A stretch of DNA of 64,000 nt from the NCBI RefSeq assembly GCF_963678635.1, contig NC_087062.1:37536518-37600517 (forward strand), in the 5' to 3' direction. Positions 31,816-44,999 of the stretch are shown piece by piece; the stretch's first letter is position 1, and each line of letters opens with the position of its first letter. The notes below the pieces were generated by a model that worked only from the letters and a program-made list of their open reading frames with translations, searched no databases and had not been told where the DNA came from. The translations under genes were made by a program, and so were the position numbers. This stretch comes from Symsagittifera roscoffensis (taxonomy: Eukaryota > Xenacoelomorpha > Acoela > Convolutidae).

Positions 31816-32576
31816 CCGGTCCTTAGTTTTCCAATCCGGAAGGGTCCCGATTCAGAAAGGAACCCATTTCATCAGCCTGAAAATCTCTTAATTTCCCAAA
31901 CGTACCCCGACGGGTGCCCATTTTGCCAATCCGGAGAGTCACAATAATCCTGAAGTTTCCTTATTCGCCATTCTGGAAGGCTTAACTTTTCGAACGTACC
32001 AGGAGGATTCCCCATTTCTCCAATCCGGAAGTCCTCATTTCTCCAATACGGAAGGGTCTCATTCGAAAGGGTCCTTTTTCGCCAATCTGGTAAGTTCTAA
32101 CTTTTCGATCGTACGAGGATGCGTCCCCATTTTGACGAACAGGAAGGCTCCCAATCCGGATGGATCCTTTATAGCCAAACCGGAAGAGTTCGAATTTTTT
32201 TAACATACCCGGAGGGCTTCCCTTTACGTCAATCCGGAAGGGAACCATCAGAAAAGAATTCACCCTTGACCTCCAATCTTAGCGTCTCATGATCTTTTGA
32301 AGGGTTGTTTTTCTGATTTTTCCGGTTCTACGTTCACATTTAAGAGCGGTGAAGGTTCCAATTTATGATTCTTCCAGATCTGCGAACAAGGACCTATCCG
32401 GGTTGTGAACTCACCGATTTGGGAAAATGAGGACCCCTCATGGTACGTTCGAAAATTTAGAAACCTCCAGGATCAGCAAAAAAGGACCTTCCGGATTGGC
32501 GAATTGAGGACGCCTCCCGGTGCGTTTGAAAAACAGGACCCTTTCAGGTTGGCAATTAAGACTCCTTTGGGATTGG
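31816..32576 (+). repeat. Satellite block with inverted right part, A2
   Basis: Nearly identical to the A1 block at offset 6,266 bp; inverted part at about 32,242-32,576. Confidence 0.8.
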
Positions 32577-34227
32577 AGGTGATATCCTCTACTCTACAAA
32601 AACAATAGTATTATAGTAATTGTGTAATGATCGCGTACCAATTCTGTTTTTTGAACATCCTTGTGGTCTTTCCATACTGAAACGCAGCCATGAGCTCACT
32701 ATATTCACTTGTAAGTTAAGTTAATTTGTGCAAATCAGCTGAAAGCCCATTGTTAGTAACAATTTTGTCGACTCAATGTACTGAGAACCATTTTGAATTT
32801 GATATTGCAGAGAAGGTCAATAGCAAGTAAAGCTCTGTTTCAGGACCTAGCGTTTCGTCGTTATCAACTTCGGACGTTTTTTACGTATGTGTTTTTATGC
32901 CACTCTTGGGTGCTTTATAATTTATCATGACTTGCAAAATCGTTAACTGAAGCCTCCAACTCGAACGGATGCTCACAAAAAGGCTTCAAACGAAAAATAG
33001 AAGGGTGATTCTAAACACAAAAGTCTCACGGATTCTTTGAATTGGTTTTTTAACCTAGTTAACACCAAAATTTTACGTACCGTAAAGGATGGAGATATTG
33101 GCCGTCTTTTCGTTCTTTAAAAGTTATATGACCAAAAAATTTAAAGATATACAAAAAACCAAGCAAAATTAAATTTTAAACAAAAAAGCCAAAAAACAAA
33201 GTATAACCGAAAAAACCAAAAAGACAGAAAAAAAAATATCAGTAGAGAATATGGTTCCTGACGAGACACGATCCGACTTTCTTGCTTATTTTGTGTTTAT
33301 TTATTTAGTTATGTCAAACCTGATTTTAACGATCAACCTATAGAGTCCTCTTTTAAACCAGTACTGTAGGGTTTCCATCAAGCTGGAAGGGTCAAGCGAT
33401 TGAAGATGAAAAAGAATAAAACAGTGCAAGAGCAGCAAAAAAAGGCATTAGGACAACACCAACCGACTGATGGATATCCTTAAGCATTTTTGAATCATTT
33501 TTGGTGCAAAAAGTACAATATCAGTCTGTGGGCGATTCGACAGTGGCTGTTAGGCAGCCGAATTTGGTTATTGAATGAATCCGGAGGGGTATATTAAATT
33601 TACTACACTTTTTACTACTCGTATAAAACTCATACTTTTTTCAACCACCAAACTGTTTATCAACGAACCAATTTTCAGATCAAAATTCTGATTTTTTAAT
33701 CCCCCAGAAAAACGAGATTATTGAGTTATCTCTAATTTTCCTTTTTTATACAATTTTTTTAAACTTTGACACTCAGCGTCCCATTTTTTATTTTTTTGAC
33801 ATTAGAAACACCGTTCTTAAAAATTTTTTTAAATTCCTTACTTACCCCGATAGAGATTATTGAGTCGACATATTTTAGAACCTGCTTACCAGTAACTCTT
33901 CTTACGTCCCGGTGAAATTGAATTTAACGAGTTTGATTTGGTGTATTCAACAATCCAGCGGGGTCCAATTTTTATTGTTTTTTTTTTTCATTTTCTCCGG
34001 CCAAATTTTTTTTTATTGAGATCAAATCAGTATCTGGTAGCCCAAGGGACGGAGCGCAACCTATAAGAGTCGAAAACTTCTGAGTTTAGATGAAAGACGT
34101 TTCGTTTTTTAACTCAAGAACCACCTAACGGATTTGATCTATTTTAGTATCATTTGATCAGAAAAATAATTAACGCACAAACGAATTATTCTTTTTTTGA
34201 CAAAAACATCCTAGAAAAAAACTTTTC
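32577..34227 (+). repeat. Core unit with A2
   Basis: Nearly identical to 26,311-27,965. Confidence 0.8.
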
Positions 34228-35030
34228 GAAAGTCCCAATCCTGAAATTATTTTATTCGTCATTCTGGAATGTTTAATTTTTCGATCGTACCCGGATGGGT
34301 CCCCATTTCATCAACCAGGAAAGTTCCCAATCCGGAAGATTCCCTTTCGCCAATCCTGAAGGGTCCCAATCGGGAAGGGTCCGTATTTGCAAATTTGTGA
34401 GGGCCCTGTTTTTCGATCGCACCCGGTGGGCACCATTCCGCCAATCCGGAAGGATCCTAATCCGGAAAGGTCCTCTTTTTCGAACGCACTCAGAGGGGGC
34501 AACACCTCGCCAAACAGGAAGGTTCCCAATCCCATAGGGTCCCCAATCCGGGAAGATCCTAATCCGAAAAGGTCCTCTTTTTCGAACGCACTCAGAGGGG
34601 GCAACGCTTTGCCAAACAGGAAGGTTCCCAATCCCTTAGGGTCCTTTTTCACCATGCTTCCCTTTACGTCAATCCGGAAGGGTCCCAATCCCGAAGGGGT
34701 CTTAATTGCCAACCTGAAAGGGTCCTATTTTTTGAACGCACCGGGAAGCGTCCACAATTCGCCAATCCGGAAGGTCCTTTTTTGCTGATCCTGGAGGTTT
34801 CTAAATTTTCGAACGTATCATGAAGGGTCCTCATTTTCCCAAATCGGTGAGTTCACAACCCGGCTAGGTCCTTGTTCGCAGACCTGGAAGGATCATAAAT
34901 TAGAACCTTTACCTCTCTTGAATGTGAACGTAGAACCAGAAAAATCAGAAAAACAACCCTTCAAAAGATCATGAGACGCTAATATTGGAGGTCAAGGGTG
35001 AATTTTTTTCTGATGGATGAAGTGATATCC
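34228..35030 (+). repeat. Satellite block, B2
   Basis: Nearly identical to 27,966-28,745 at offset 6,265 bp, including both CACTCAGAGGGGGCAACG submodules. Confidence 0.8.
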
Positions 35031-36529
35031 TCTACTCTACAAAAACAATAGTTATATAGTAATTGTGTAATGATCGCGTACCAAATCTGTTTTCTGAACA
35101 ACCTTGTGGTCTTTCGATATTGATTCCCAGCCATGAGCTCACTATATTCACTTGTAAGTTAGGTTAATTCGCGCAAATCAGCTGATAGCCCATTGTTAGT
35201 AACAATTTTGTCGACTCAATGTACTGAAAACCATTTTGAATTTGATATTGCAGAGACGGTCAATAGCACGTAAAGCTCTACTTTGACCCTAGCCAATTGT
35301 TTCAGGACTTAGTTTTTTTCCGTCGTTATCAACTTTGGACGATTTTTACATATGTGTTTTTATGCCGCTCTCGGGTGCTTTTTAATTTATCATGACTGGC
35401 AAAATCTTTAACTGGAGCCTCCACGTCAAACGGATGCTCACAACAAGGCGTTAAACGACAAAAAGAAGGGTGATTCTAAACAAAAAGCCTCCCGGATTCT
35501 TTGAAATGGTGTTTTAACCTAGTTAACACCAAAATTTCACGTACGTAAAGGACGGAGGTATTGGCCGTCTTTTCGTTTTTTAAAGGTTAAATGACCAAAA
35601 AGTTAAATATATACAATAAACCAAGCAAAACTAAAGCTTAAGCAAAAAAGCCAAAAAACAAAATATAACCAAAAAAGCCAGAAAGACAGAAAAAAATTAA
35701 TATCAGTAGCGAATATCTTTCCTGACGAGACGTGATCCGACTTTCTTGCTTATTTTGTGTTTATTTATTTAGTTATGTCAAACCTGTTTTAACGATCAAC
35801 CTATAGAGTCCTTTTTTAAACCAGGACTGTAGGTTTATTTGAGTAATTAAGCATGTTAATGCTATGTTTCCATCAAGCTGGAAGGGTCAAGTGATTGAAG
35901 AGGAAGAACAGTCCAACAGTGCAAGGAGCAGCCTAAGTGGCATTAGGACAAGACCAACCGACTGATGGATATCCTCAAGCATTTTTGAATCATTTTCGGT
36001 GCAAAAAGTACGATATCACTCTGTGGGCGATTCGACAGTGACTGCTAGGCAGCCGAATTTGGTTATTGAATGAATCCGGAGGGGTACAATAAATTTACTA
36101 CACTTTTTACTACTCGTATTAAACTCATATTTTGTTTTTCAACCACCAAATTGTTTATCAACGAACCAATTTTCAGATCAAAATTCTGATTTTTCAATCC
36201 CCCAGAAAACGAGATTATTGAGATATCTCTAATTTTCCTTTTTTAATATAATTTTTTTATTTTTGACACTCAGCGTACCTTTTTTTAAAATTTTGAAATC
36301 ATAAAAACCGTTCTTAAAAAAATTTTGAAACTTTTTACTTACCCCGATAGAGATTACTTTTCCGATAACATACACTAGTGAGTCGACAGTTTTTAGAACC
36401 TTCGTACCAGTAACCCTTCTTACGTCCCGGAGAAATTGAACTTAACAATTTTATTTGGTGTATTCAACAATCCAGCGGGGTCCAAATTTTATGTTTTTTT
36501 TTCAATTTCTCCGCCAAAGAAGAAATTGG
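35031..36529 (+). repeat. Core unit B2, full length
   Basis: Counterpart of truncated B1 but complete through CAATCCAGCGGGGTCC. The extra sequence accounts for the longer spacing (about 7.19 kb) to the next A unit. Confidence 0.75.
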
Positions 36530-37315
36530 CTTTCGCCAATCCTGAAGGGTTCAAATCGGGAAGGGTCCTTAATTGCAAATCTGTGAGGGTCCGGTTTTTC
36601 GAGCGCACCCTGTGGGCGCCATTCCGCCAATCCGGGAGGATCCTAATCCGGAAAGGTCCTCTTTTTCGAACGCACTCAGAGATGGCAACTCCTCGCCAAA
36701 CAGGAGGGTTCCCAATCCCATAAGGTCCCCAATCCGGGAAGATCCTAATCCGGAAAGATCCTCTTTTTTGAACCCACTCAGAGGGGCAACGCTTCGCCAA
36801 ACAGGAAGGTTCCCAATCCCAAAGGGTCCTTTTTCACTAATACGGAAGGGTCGTAAAATTTCAAACGTACACGGAGGAGTCCTCATTTTGACAATCCGGA
36901 AGGGTCCTTATTCTCCAATCAGAAGGTTCCTGACTTTTCGAACATATCCGGAAGGGTCCCCATCTTTCCAATACGGAGGGGTCCCATTCGCAAGGGTCCT
37001 TGTTTGCCAATCTGTTAGACTCTAACTGTTCGATTGTACGCGGATGATTCCCCAATTCGCCAAACAGGAAGGTTCCCAATCCGGAAGGGTCTTTATTCGC
37101 CAAACCGGAAGGGTTCTAATTTTTTGAACATACCCGGAGGGCTTCCCATTTCGTCAACCCGGAAGGGTCCCAATCCCAAAAGGGTCTTAACTGCCAACCT
37201 GAAAGGGTACTGTTTTTTGAACGCACCGGGAGGAGTCCTCATTTTGTCAATTCGGAGAGTTCACAATCCCGATAGATCCTTATTCGCAGATCATCAATTA
37301 GAACCTTCACCGCTA
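36530..37315 (+). repeat. Satellite block before A3
   Basis: GGGTCC-type modules, ending in the same CCTTCACCGCTATTGAATG word and TIR scar as at 30.1 kb. Confidence 0.75.
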
Positions 37316-39005
37316 TTGAATGTAACTTACCATCTTACCTTCTCAAACCTTTACCTATTTACCACCAAAGTTTACGTTTGGTAAAGGTTGGACGAATTAG
37401 CCGCTTTTTTGTCCCTTAACGTTATTTGATTAAAAATGACTTAAAGATATAGCAGAAACGAAACAAAAATAGTATCCAACTTTCCTGTCTGTTTTGTGAA
37501 AAATATATATTTCATTATACTTGCTTGTTACGATCAATCTCAAAATAGTATTCTAGGGTTATTTGAGTAATTAAGCTTGTTAATGTTTAATTTCAATCGA
37601 TCCGCAAAGTTGAAGTGGTTGAAGAAGAAGAGCACTCCAGTAGTGCAAGGGGCAGCAGGAAGGGTCAAGTGATTGAAGAGGAAGAACAATCCAACAGTGC
37701 AAGGAGCAGTAGCAGCAAGAAGTGCATTAGGACAACAACAAACAACTGATGGGTATCATTAAACAATTTTTTATCATTTTAGGTACAGAAAAAGTGATAG
37801 CAATCTGTTCGATTCGACAGTGACTTCACAGAAATTACTTCTCACCGATTTGCAAGCTTCCAAGTTAGGCACCCAAATTCGGTTATAGAACATATTCGGA
37901 GGGGTTTAATAGTTTTACTCCTACTTATACTACCCGTAAAAATACTCCCATACTGTTTTTCAACCAAATAGTCCATCATTGAAACAAGTTACCGACCAAA
38001 GTTTTGTAATTTCAATCCCCAGAAAACCCGAATATTAAGCTATCTTTGTTTTTTATATATATAAAAAGCGCTAAATTAGTAATTAACATTGTACGCAAAT
38101 TAAATTAGTAAAAAAATTAGCAATTCAAAACTTATTAAAATTAACCTGGATACCTCAAGAAGAAACTGAATGTCACGGTCCAATTTTTTTCTAGAGTTTT
38201 TGACATTAGAAACACCCCTCAGAAAGAATATTTTCGAAATTTTCAAGTTATCACTAAAGAGATTATTTGTCCGATAACATACACTGATGAGTCGACAGGT
38301 TTTAGAACCCGTTACCAGATCCCAGAACAAATGAACTGAACGAGATTGATTTGGTGGAAGCACCAATCTTGAGGGGTCCATTTTCTATTGTTTTTCCTTT
38401 ATTTCTTCGACCAAAACCTTCTTAATTGAATTTTCTTTTGCGCTGAACTAGGAACTCTTAAGTCTTTTGAGTTAAAATCTGTAGCTGATAGGTCTAAGGG
38501 ACAAATGTTGCTGAAACTTTGAGCGCAACTTAGAAGAGTTTTGAGGAAAGACATTTGTTTTTTTAATTTGGGAACCACTAAACAGATTTGGTTCGTTATA
38601 AAGATCGCAAATAAAATAAGTTCACATATGAATCAATCATTTCCTGAGAAAGAAGACCGTAGAAAAACGTTTTAAAAAATTTCAACAAAAAGTCCGGTTT
38701 TGAAGGTAGTTCCTTTCCGGTTTAAAGAAATTTTTTCCAAGAGTTTTATACTCCTACAAAAAAATATTAAAAATCACTAAGGCTTTAAACGTTCTTTTGA
38801 ACAATAAGGAAGGGTCAGGGTCCTCAAAAAGACACAAAGAAGACAGATAAATCAATCAAAACACCCCCTCCATGTTAGTTTAAATTGCAAAATAAGCAAA
38901 TTGCTTAGAGCCGGAGGGATCCAATTTTAAAACAAACACTTCCCATTTAGTTCAATTAACGTATAAATAGTTTTACGAGCGTAACAGGAGGTGTCTTGAA
39001 ACATT
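37316..39005 (+). repeat. A-type unit 3 with TIR scar
   Basis: Third copy, offset about 7,190 bp from A2, slightly more diverged (CATTGAAACAAG in place of CAACGAAACAAG). Confidence 0.75.
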
Positions 39006-39766
39006 CGACCGGTCCTTAGTTTTCCAATCCGGAAGGGTCCCGATTCAGAAAGGAACCCATTTCATCAGCCTGGAAATCTCTTAATTTCCCAAACGTACCC
39101 CGACGGGTGCCCATTTTGCCAATCCGGAGAGTCAAAATCCTGAAGTTTCCTTATTCGCCATTCTGGAAGGCTTAACTTTTCGAACGTACCAGGAGGATTT
39201 CCCATTTCTCCAATCCGGAAGTCCTCATTTCTCCAATACGGAAGGGTCTCATTCGAAAGGGTCCTTTTTCGCCAATCTGGTAAGTTCTAACTTTTCGATC
39301 GTACGAGGATGCGTCCCCATTTTGACGAACAGGAAGGCTCCCAATCCGGATGGATCCTTTATAGCCAAACCGGAAGAGTTCGAATTTTTTTAACATACCC
39401 GGAGGGCTTCCCTTTACGTCAATCCGGAAGGGATCCATCAGAAAAGAATTCACCCTTGACCTCCAATCTTAGCGTCTCATGATCTTTTGAAGGGTTGTTT
39501 TTCTGATTTTTCCGGTTCTACGTTCACATTTAAGAGCGGCGAAGGTTCCAATTTATGATCCTTCCAGATCTGCAAACAAGGACCTATCCGGGTTGTGAAC
39601 TCACCGGTTTGGGAAAATGAGGACCCCTCATGGTACGTTCGAAAATTTAGAAAACTCCAGGATCAGCAAATAAGGACCTTCCAGATTGGCGAATTGAGGA
39701 CGCCTCCCGGTGCGTTTGAAAAACAGGACCCTTTCAGGTTGGCAATTAAGACTCCTTTGGGATTGG
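39006..39766 (+). repeat. Satellite block with inverted right part, A3
   Basis: Same structure as A1 and A2; inverted part at about 39,432-39,766. Confidence 0.75.
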
Positions 39767-39854
39767 AGGTGATATCCTCTACTGTACAAAAACAATAGTA
39801 ATATAGTAAATGTGTAATGATCGCGTACCAATTCTGTTTTCTGAACCTCCTTGT

Positions 39855-41030
39855 GGTCTTTCCATACTGAAACGCAGCCATGAGCTCACTATATTCACTT
39901 GTAAGTTAAGTTAATTTGGGCAAATCAGCTGAAAGCTCATTGTTAGTAACAATTTTGTCGACTCAATGTACTGAGAACCATTTTGAATTTGATATTGCAG
40001 AGAAGTTCAATAGCACGTAAAGCTCTACTTTGACGCTAGCCAATTGTTTCAGAACTTAGCTTTTTTCCGTCGTTATCAACTTCGGACGATTTTTACATAT
40101 GTGTTTTTATGCCACTCTTGGGTGTTTTATATTTTATCATGACTTGCAAAATCGTTAACTGAAGCCTCAACGTCAAACGGATGCTCACAACAAGGCTTCA
40201 AACGACAAATAGAAGGGTGGTTCTAAACACAAAACCTACCAGATTCTTTGAAATGGTTTTTCAATCTAGTTAACACCAAAATTTCACGTACCGTAAAGGA
40301 TGGAGATATTGGCCGTCTTTTCGTTCTTTAAAGGTTATATGACCAAAAAATTTAAAAATATACAATCAAACAAGCAAAATTAAAGTTTAAACAAAAAAGC
40401 CAAAAAACAAAGTATAACCAAAAAAACCAAAAAGACAGTAAAAAACGTCAGTAGCGAATATGGTTCCTGACGAGACACGATCCGACTTTCTTGCTTATTT
40501 TGTGTTTATTTATTTAGTTATGTCAAACCTGATTTTAACGATCAACCTATATAGTCCTCTTTTAAACCAATACTGTAGGGTTTCCATCAAACTGGAAGGG
40601 TCTAGTGATTGAAGAGAAAAAACAATCCAACAGTGCAAGGAGCAGAAAAAAGGCATTAGGAAAACACCAACCGACTGATGGACATCCTTAAGCGTTTTTG
40701 AATTTTTTTCGGTGCAAAAAGTACGATATCAGTCTGTGGGCGATTCGACAGTGACTGTTAGGCAGCCGAGTTGGGTTATTGAATGAATCCGGAGGGGTAT
40801 AAAAAATTTACTACAATTTTTACTTGTATAAAACTCATATTTTTTTTCAACCACCAAATGTTTATCAACGAACCAATTTTCAGATCAAAATTCTGGTTTT
40901 TCAATCCCCCAGAAAACGAGATTATTGAGATATCTCTAATTTTCCTTTTTTTATACATTTATTTTAAATTCTGACACTCAGCGTCTCATTTTTTACAGTT
41001 TTGACATTAGAAACACCGTTCTTAAAAAAA
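39855..41030 (+). repeat. 1,176-bp tandem duplication, copy 1
   Basis: Most of a core unit, from GGTCTTTCCATACTGAAACG to CACCGTTCTTAAAAAAA. The next 1,176 bp repeat it almost without change. Confidence 0.9.
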
Positions 41031-42206
41031 GGTCTTTCCATACTGAAACGCAGCCATGAGCTCACTATATTCACTTGTAAGTTAAGTTAATTTGGGCAAA
41101 TCAGCTGAAAGCTCATTGTTAGTAACAATTTTGTCGACTCAATGTACTGAGAACCATTTTGAATTTGATATTGCAGAGAAGTTCAATAGCACGTAAAGCT
41201 CTACTTTGACGCTAGCCAATTGTTTCAGAACTTAGCTTTTTTCCGTCGTTATCAACTTCGGACGATTTTTACATATGTGTTTTTATGCCACTCTTGGGTG
41301 TTTTATATTTTATCATGACTTGCAAAATCGTTAACTGAAGCCTCAACGTCAAACGGATGCTCACAACAAGGCTTCAAACGACAAATAGAAGGGTGGTTCT
41401 AAACACAAAACCTACCAGATTCTTTGAAATGGTTTTTCAATCTAGTTAACACCAAAATTTCACGTACCGTAAAGGATGGAGATATTGGCCGTCTTTTCGT
41501 TCTTTAAAGGTTATATGACCAAAAAATTTAAAAATATACAATAAAACAAGCAAAATTAAAGTTTAAACAAAAAAGCCAAAAAACAAAGTATAACCAAAAA
41601 AACCAAAAAGACAGTAAAAAACGTCAGTAGCGAATATGGTTCCTGACGAGACACGATCCAACTTTCTTGCTTATTTTGTGTTTATTTATTTAGTTATGTC
41701 AAACCTGATTTTAACGATCAACCTATATAGTCCTCTTTTAAAACAATACTGTAGGGTTTCCATCAAACTGGAAGGGTCTAGTGATTGAAGAGAAAAAACA
41801 ATCCAACAGTGCAAGGAGCAGAAAAAAGGCATTAGGAAAACACCAACCGACTGATGGACATCCTTAAGCGTTTTTGAATTTTTTTCGGTGCAAAAAGTAC
41901 GATATCAGTCTGTGGGCGATTCGACAGTGACTGTTAGGCAGCCGAGTTGGGTTATTGAATGAATCCGGAGGGGTATAAAAAATTTACTACAATTTTTACT
42001 TGTATAAAACTCATATTTTTTTTCAACCACCAAATGTTTATCAACGAACCAATTTTCAGATCAAAATTCTGGTTTTTCAATCCCCCAGAAAACGAGATTA
42101 TTGAGATATCTCTAATTTTCCTTTTTTTATACATTTATTTTAAATTCTGACACTCAGCGTCTCATTTTTTACAGTTTTGACATTAGAAACACCGTTCTTA
42201 AAAAAA
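41031..42206 (+). repeat. 1,176-bp tandem duplication, copy 2
   Basis: Copy of 39,855-41,030 with only a handful of substitutions visible (for example ACAATCAAAC to ACAATAAAAC and GATCCGACTT to GATCCAACTT). The junction is inside a run of A, and the core then continues to 42,630. Confidence 0.9.
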
Positions 42207-43519
42207 AAATTTTTAAACTCTTAACTTACCCCGATAGAGATTATTGAGTCGACAGATTTTAAGACCTGCTTACCAGGAACCCTTCTTACGTCCCGGAGAA
42301 ATTTAATTTAACGAGTTTGATTTGGTGTATTCAACAATCCAGCGGGGTCCAATTTTTATTGTTTTTTTTTCATTTTCTCCGGCCAAAAACTTTTTTATTT
42401 AGATAAAATTAGTATCTGATAGCCCAAGGGACAAGCTTTGCAGAAAATCGGAGCACAACCTATAAGATTCGAAAACTTCAGAGTTTAGATGAAAGACGTT
42501 TCGTTTTTTAACTCAAGAACGACCTAACGGATATGATTTATTTTAGTATCATTTAATCAGAAAAATAATTAACGCACAAACGAATTATCTTTTTTTTGAA
42601 AAAAATACCCTAGAAAAAAAAACTTTTCGAAAGTCCCAATCCTGAAATTATTTTATTCGTCTTCTGGAATGTTTAACTTTTCGATCGTACCCAAATGGGT
42701 CCCCATTTCACCAACCAGAAATGTTCCCAATCCGGAAGATTCCCTTTCGCCAATCCTGAAGGTCCCAATCGGGAAGGGTCCTTAATTGCAAATCTGTGAG
42801 GGTCCTGTTTTTCGAGCGCACCCGGTGGGTACCATTCCGCCAATCCGGGAGGATCCTAATCCGGAAAGGTCCTCTTTTTCGAACGCACTCAGAGGGGGCA
42901 ACGCTTCGCCAAAAAGGAAGGGTCCTTATTCGCCAATCTAGAAGGTTCCTGACTTTTCGAACATATCCGGAGGAGTCCTCATTTCTCCAATACGGAAGGG
43001 CCTCAATCGAAAGGGTCCTTTTTCGTCAATCTGGTAAGTTCTAACTTTTCGATCGTACGCGGATGCGTCCCCGTTTTGCCGAACAGAAAGGCTCCCAATC
43101 CGGATGCATCCTTTATAGTCAAACCAGAAATGTTCGAACTTTTTGAACATACCCGGAGGGCTTCCCTTTACGTCAATCCGGAAGGTTCCCAATCCCAAAG
43201 GGGTCTTAATTGCCAACCTGAAAGGGTCCTATTTTTCGAACGCACCGGGAGTCGTCCTCAATTCGCCGATCCGGGAGGTCCTTTTTTGCTGATCCTGGAG
43301 GTTTCTAAATTTTCGAACGTATCATGAGGGGTCCTCATTTTCCCAAATCGGTGAGTTCACAACCCGGCTAGATCCTTGTTCGCAGACCTGGAAGGATCAT
43401 AAATTAGAACCTTCGCCTCTCTTGAATGTGAACGTAGAACCGGAAAAATCAGAAAAACAACCCTTGAAAAGATCATGAGACGCTAAGATTGGAGGTCAAG
43501 GGTGAATTCTTTTCTGATG
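42207..43519 (+). repeat. Core tail and satellite block B3
   Basis: Remaining core to about 42,630, then GGGTCC-type satellite to about 43,430, then the satellite-core flank in standard orientation. Confidence 0.7.
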
Positions 43520-44999
43520 GATGAGGTGATATCCTCTACCCTACAAAAACAATAGTAATAAAGCAATTGTAGAATGATCGCGTACCAAATCTGTTTTCTG
43601 AACAACCTTGTGGTCTTCAATACTGAAACCCAGCCATGAGCTCTCTTTATTCACTTGTAAGTTAGGTTTGTTTGCGCAACTCAGCTGATAGCCCATTGTT
43701 AGTAACAATTTTGTCGACTCAATGTACTGAAAACCATTTTGAATTTGATATTGCAGAGACGGTCAATAGCACGTAAAGCTCTACTTTGACCCTTGCCAAT
43801 TGTTTCAGGACTTAGTTTTTTTCCGTCGTTATCAACTTCGGACGATTTTTACATATGTTTTTTTATGCCACTCTTGGGTGCTTTTTAATTTATCATGACT
43901 GGCAAAATCCTTAACTGAAGCCTCCACGCCGAACGGATGCTCACAACAAGGCTTTAAACGACAAAAAGAAGGGTGATTCTAAACACAAAAGCCTCCCGGA
44001 TTCTTTGAAATGGTGTTTTAACCTAGTTAACACCAAAATTTCATGTACGGTAAAAGATGGAGGTAGTGGCCATTTTTTTGTTTTTTAAAGGTGAATGACC
44101 AAAAAATTAAAGATATACAATAAACCAAGCAAAACTAAAATTTGAACAAAAAAGTCAAAAAACAAAATATAACCAAGAAATTAATATCAGTAGCGAATAT
44201 CTTTCCTGACGAGACGCGATCCGACTTTCTTGCTTATTTTGTGTTTAGTTATTTAGTTATGTCAAACCTGATTTTAACGATCAACCTATAGATTCTTTTT
44301 TTAAACCAGTACTGTAGGGTTATTTGAGTAATTAAGCACGTTAATGCTATGTTTCCATCGAGCTGGAAGGGTCAAGTGATTGAAGAGGAAGAACAATCCA
44401 ACAGTGCAAAGAGCAGCCTAAAAGGAATTAGGACAAGACCAACCGACTAATGGATATCCTCAAGCATTTTTGAATCTTTTTTGGTGCAAGAAGTACAATA
44501 TCAGTCTGTGGGCGATTCGACAGTGACAGTTAGGCAACCGAATTGGGTTATTGAACGAATCCGGAGGGGTATAAAAAATTTACTACACTCTTTACTACTT
44601 GTATAAAACTCATATTTTTTTTCAACCACCAAATTGTTTATCAACGAACTAATTTTCAGATCAAAATTCTGATTTTTTAATCCCCCAGAAAAACGAGATT
44701 ATTGAGATATCTCTCATTTTCCTTTTTTTATAAAAATTTTTTTAATTTTGACACTCAGCGTACCATTTTTCAAAATTTTGAAATCATAAATACCGTTCTT
44801 AAAAAAATTTTTGAAAATTTTTACTTACCCCGATAGAGATTATTTTTCCGATAACATACACTAGTGAGTCGACAGTTTTTAGAACCTTCTGACCAGTAAC
44901 CCTTCTTACGTCCCGGAGAAATTGAACTTAACGAGTTTGATTTGGTGTATTCAACAATCCAGCGGGGTCCAATTTTTATTGTTTTTTTTTCAATTTCTC
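43520..44999 (+). repeat. Core unit B3
   Basis: Full core from GATGAGGTGATATCC to the CAATTTCTCC before the satellite. It contains the MFPSSWKGQVIEEEEQ-type frame near 44,348 with minor changes. Confidence 0.7.
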
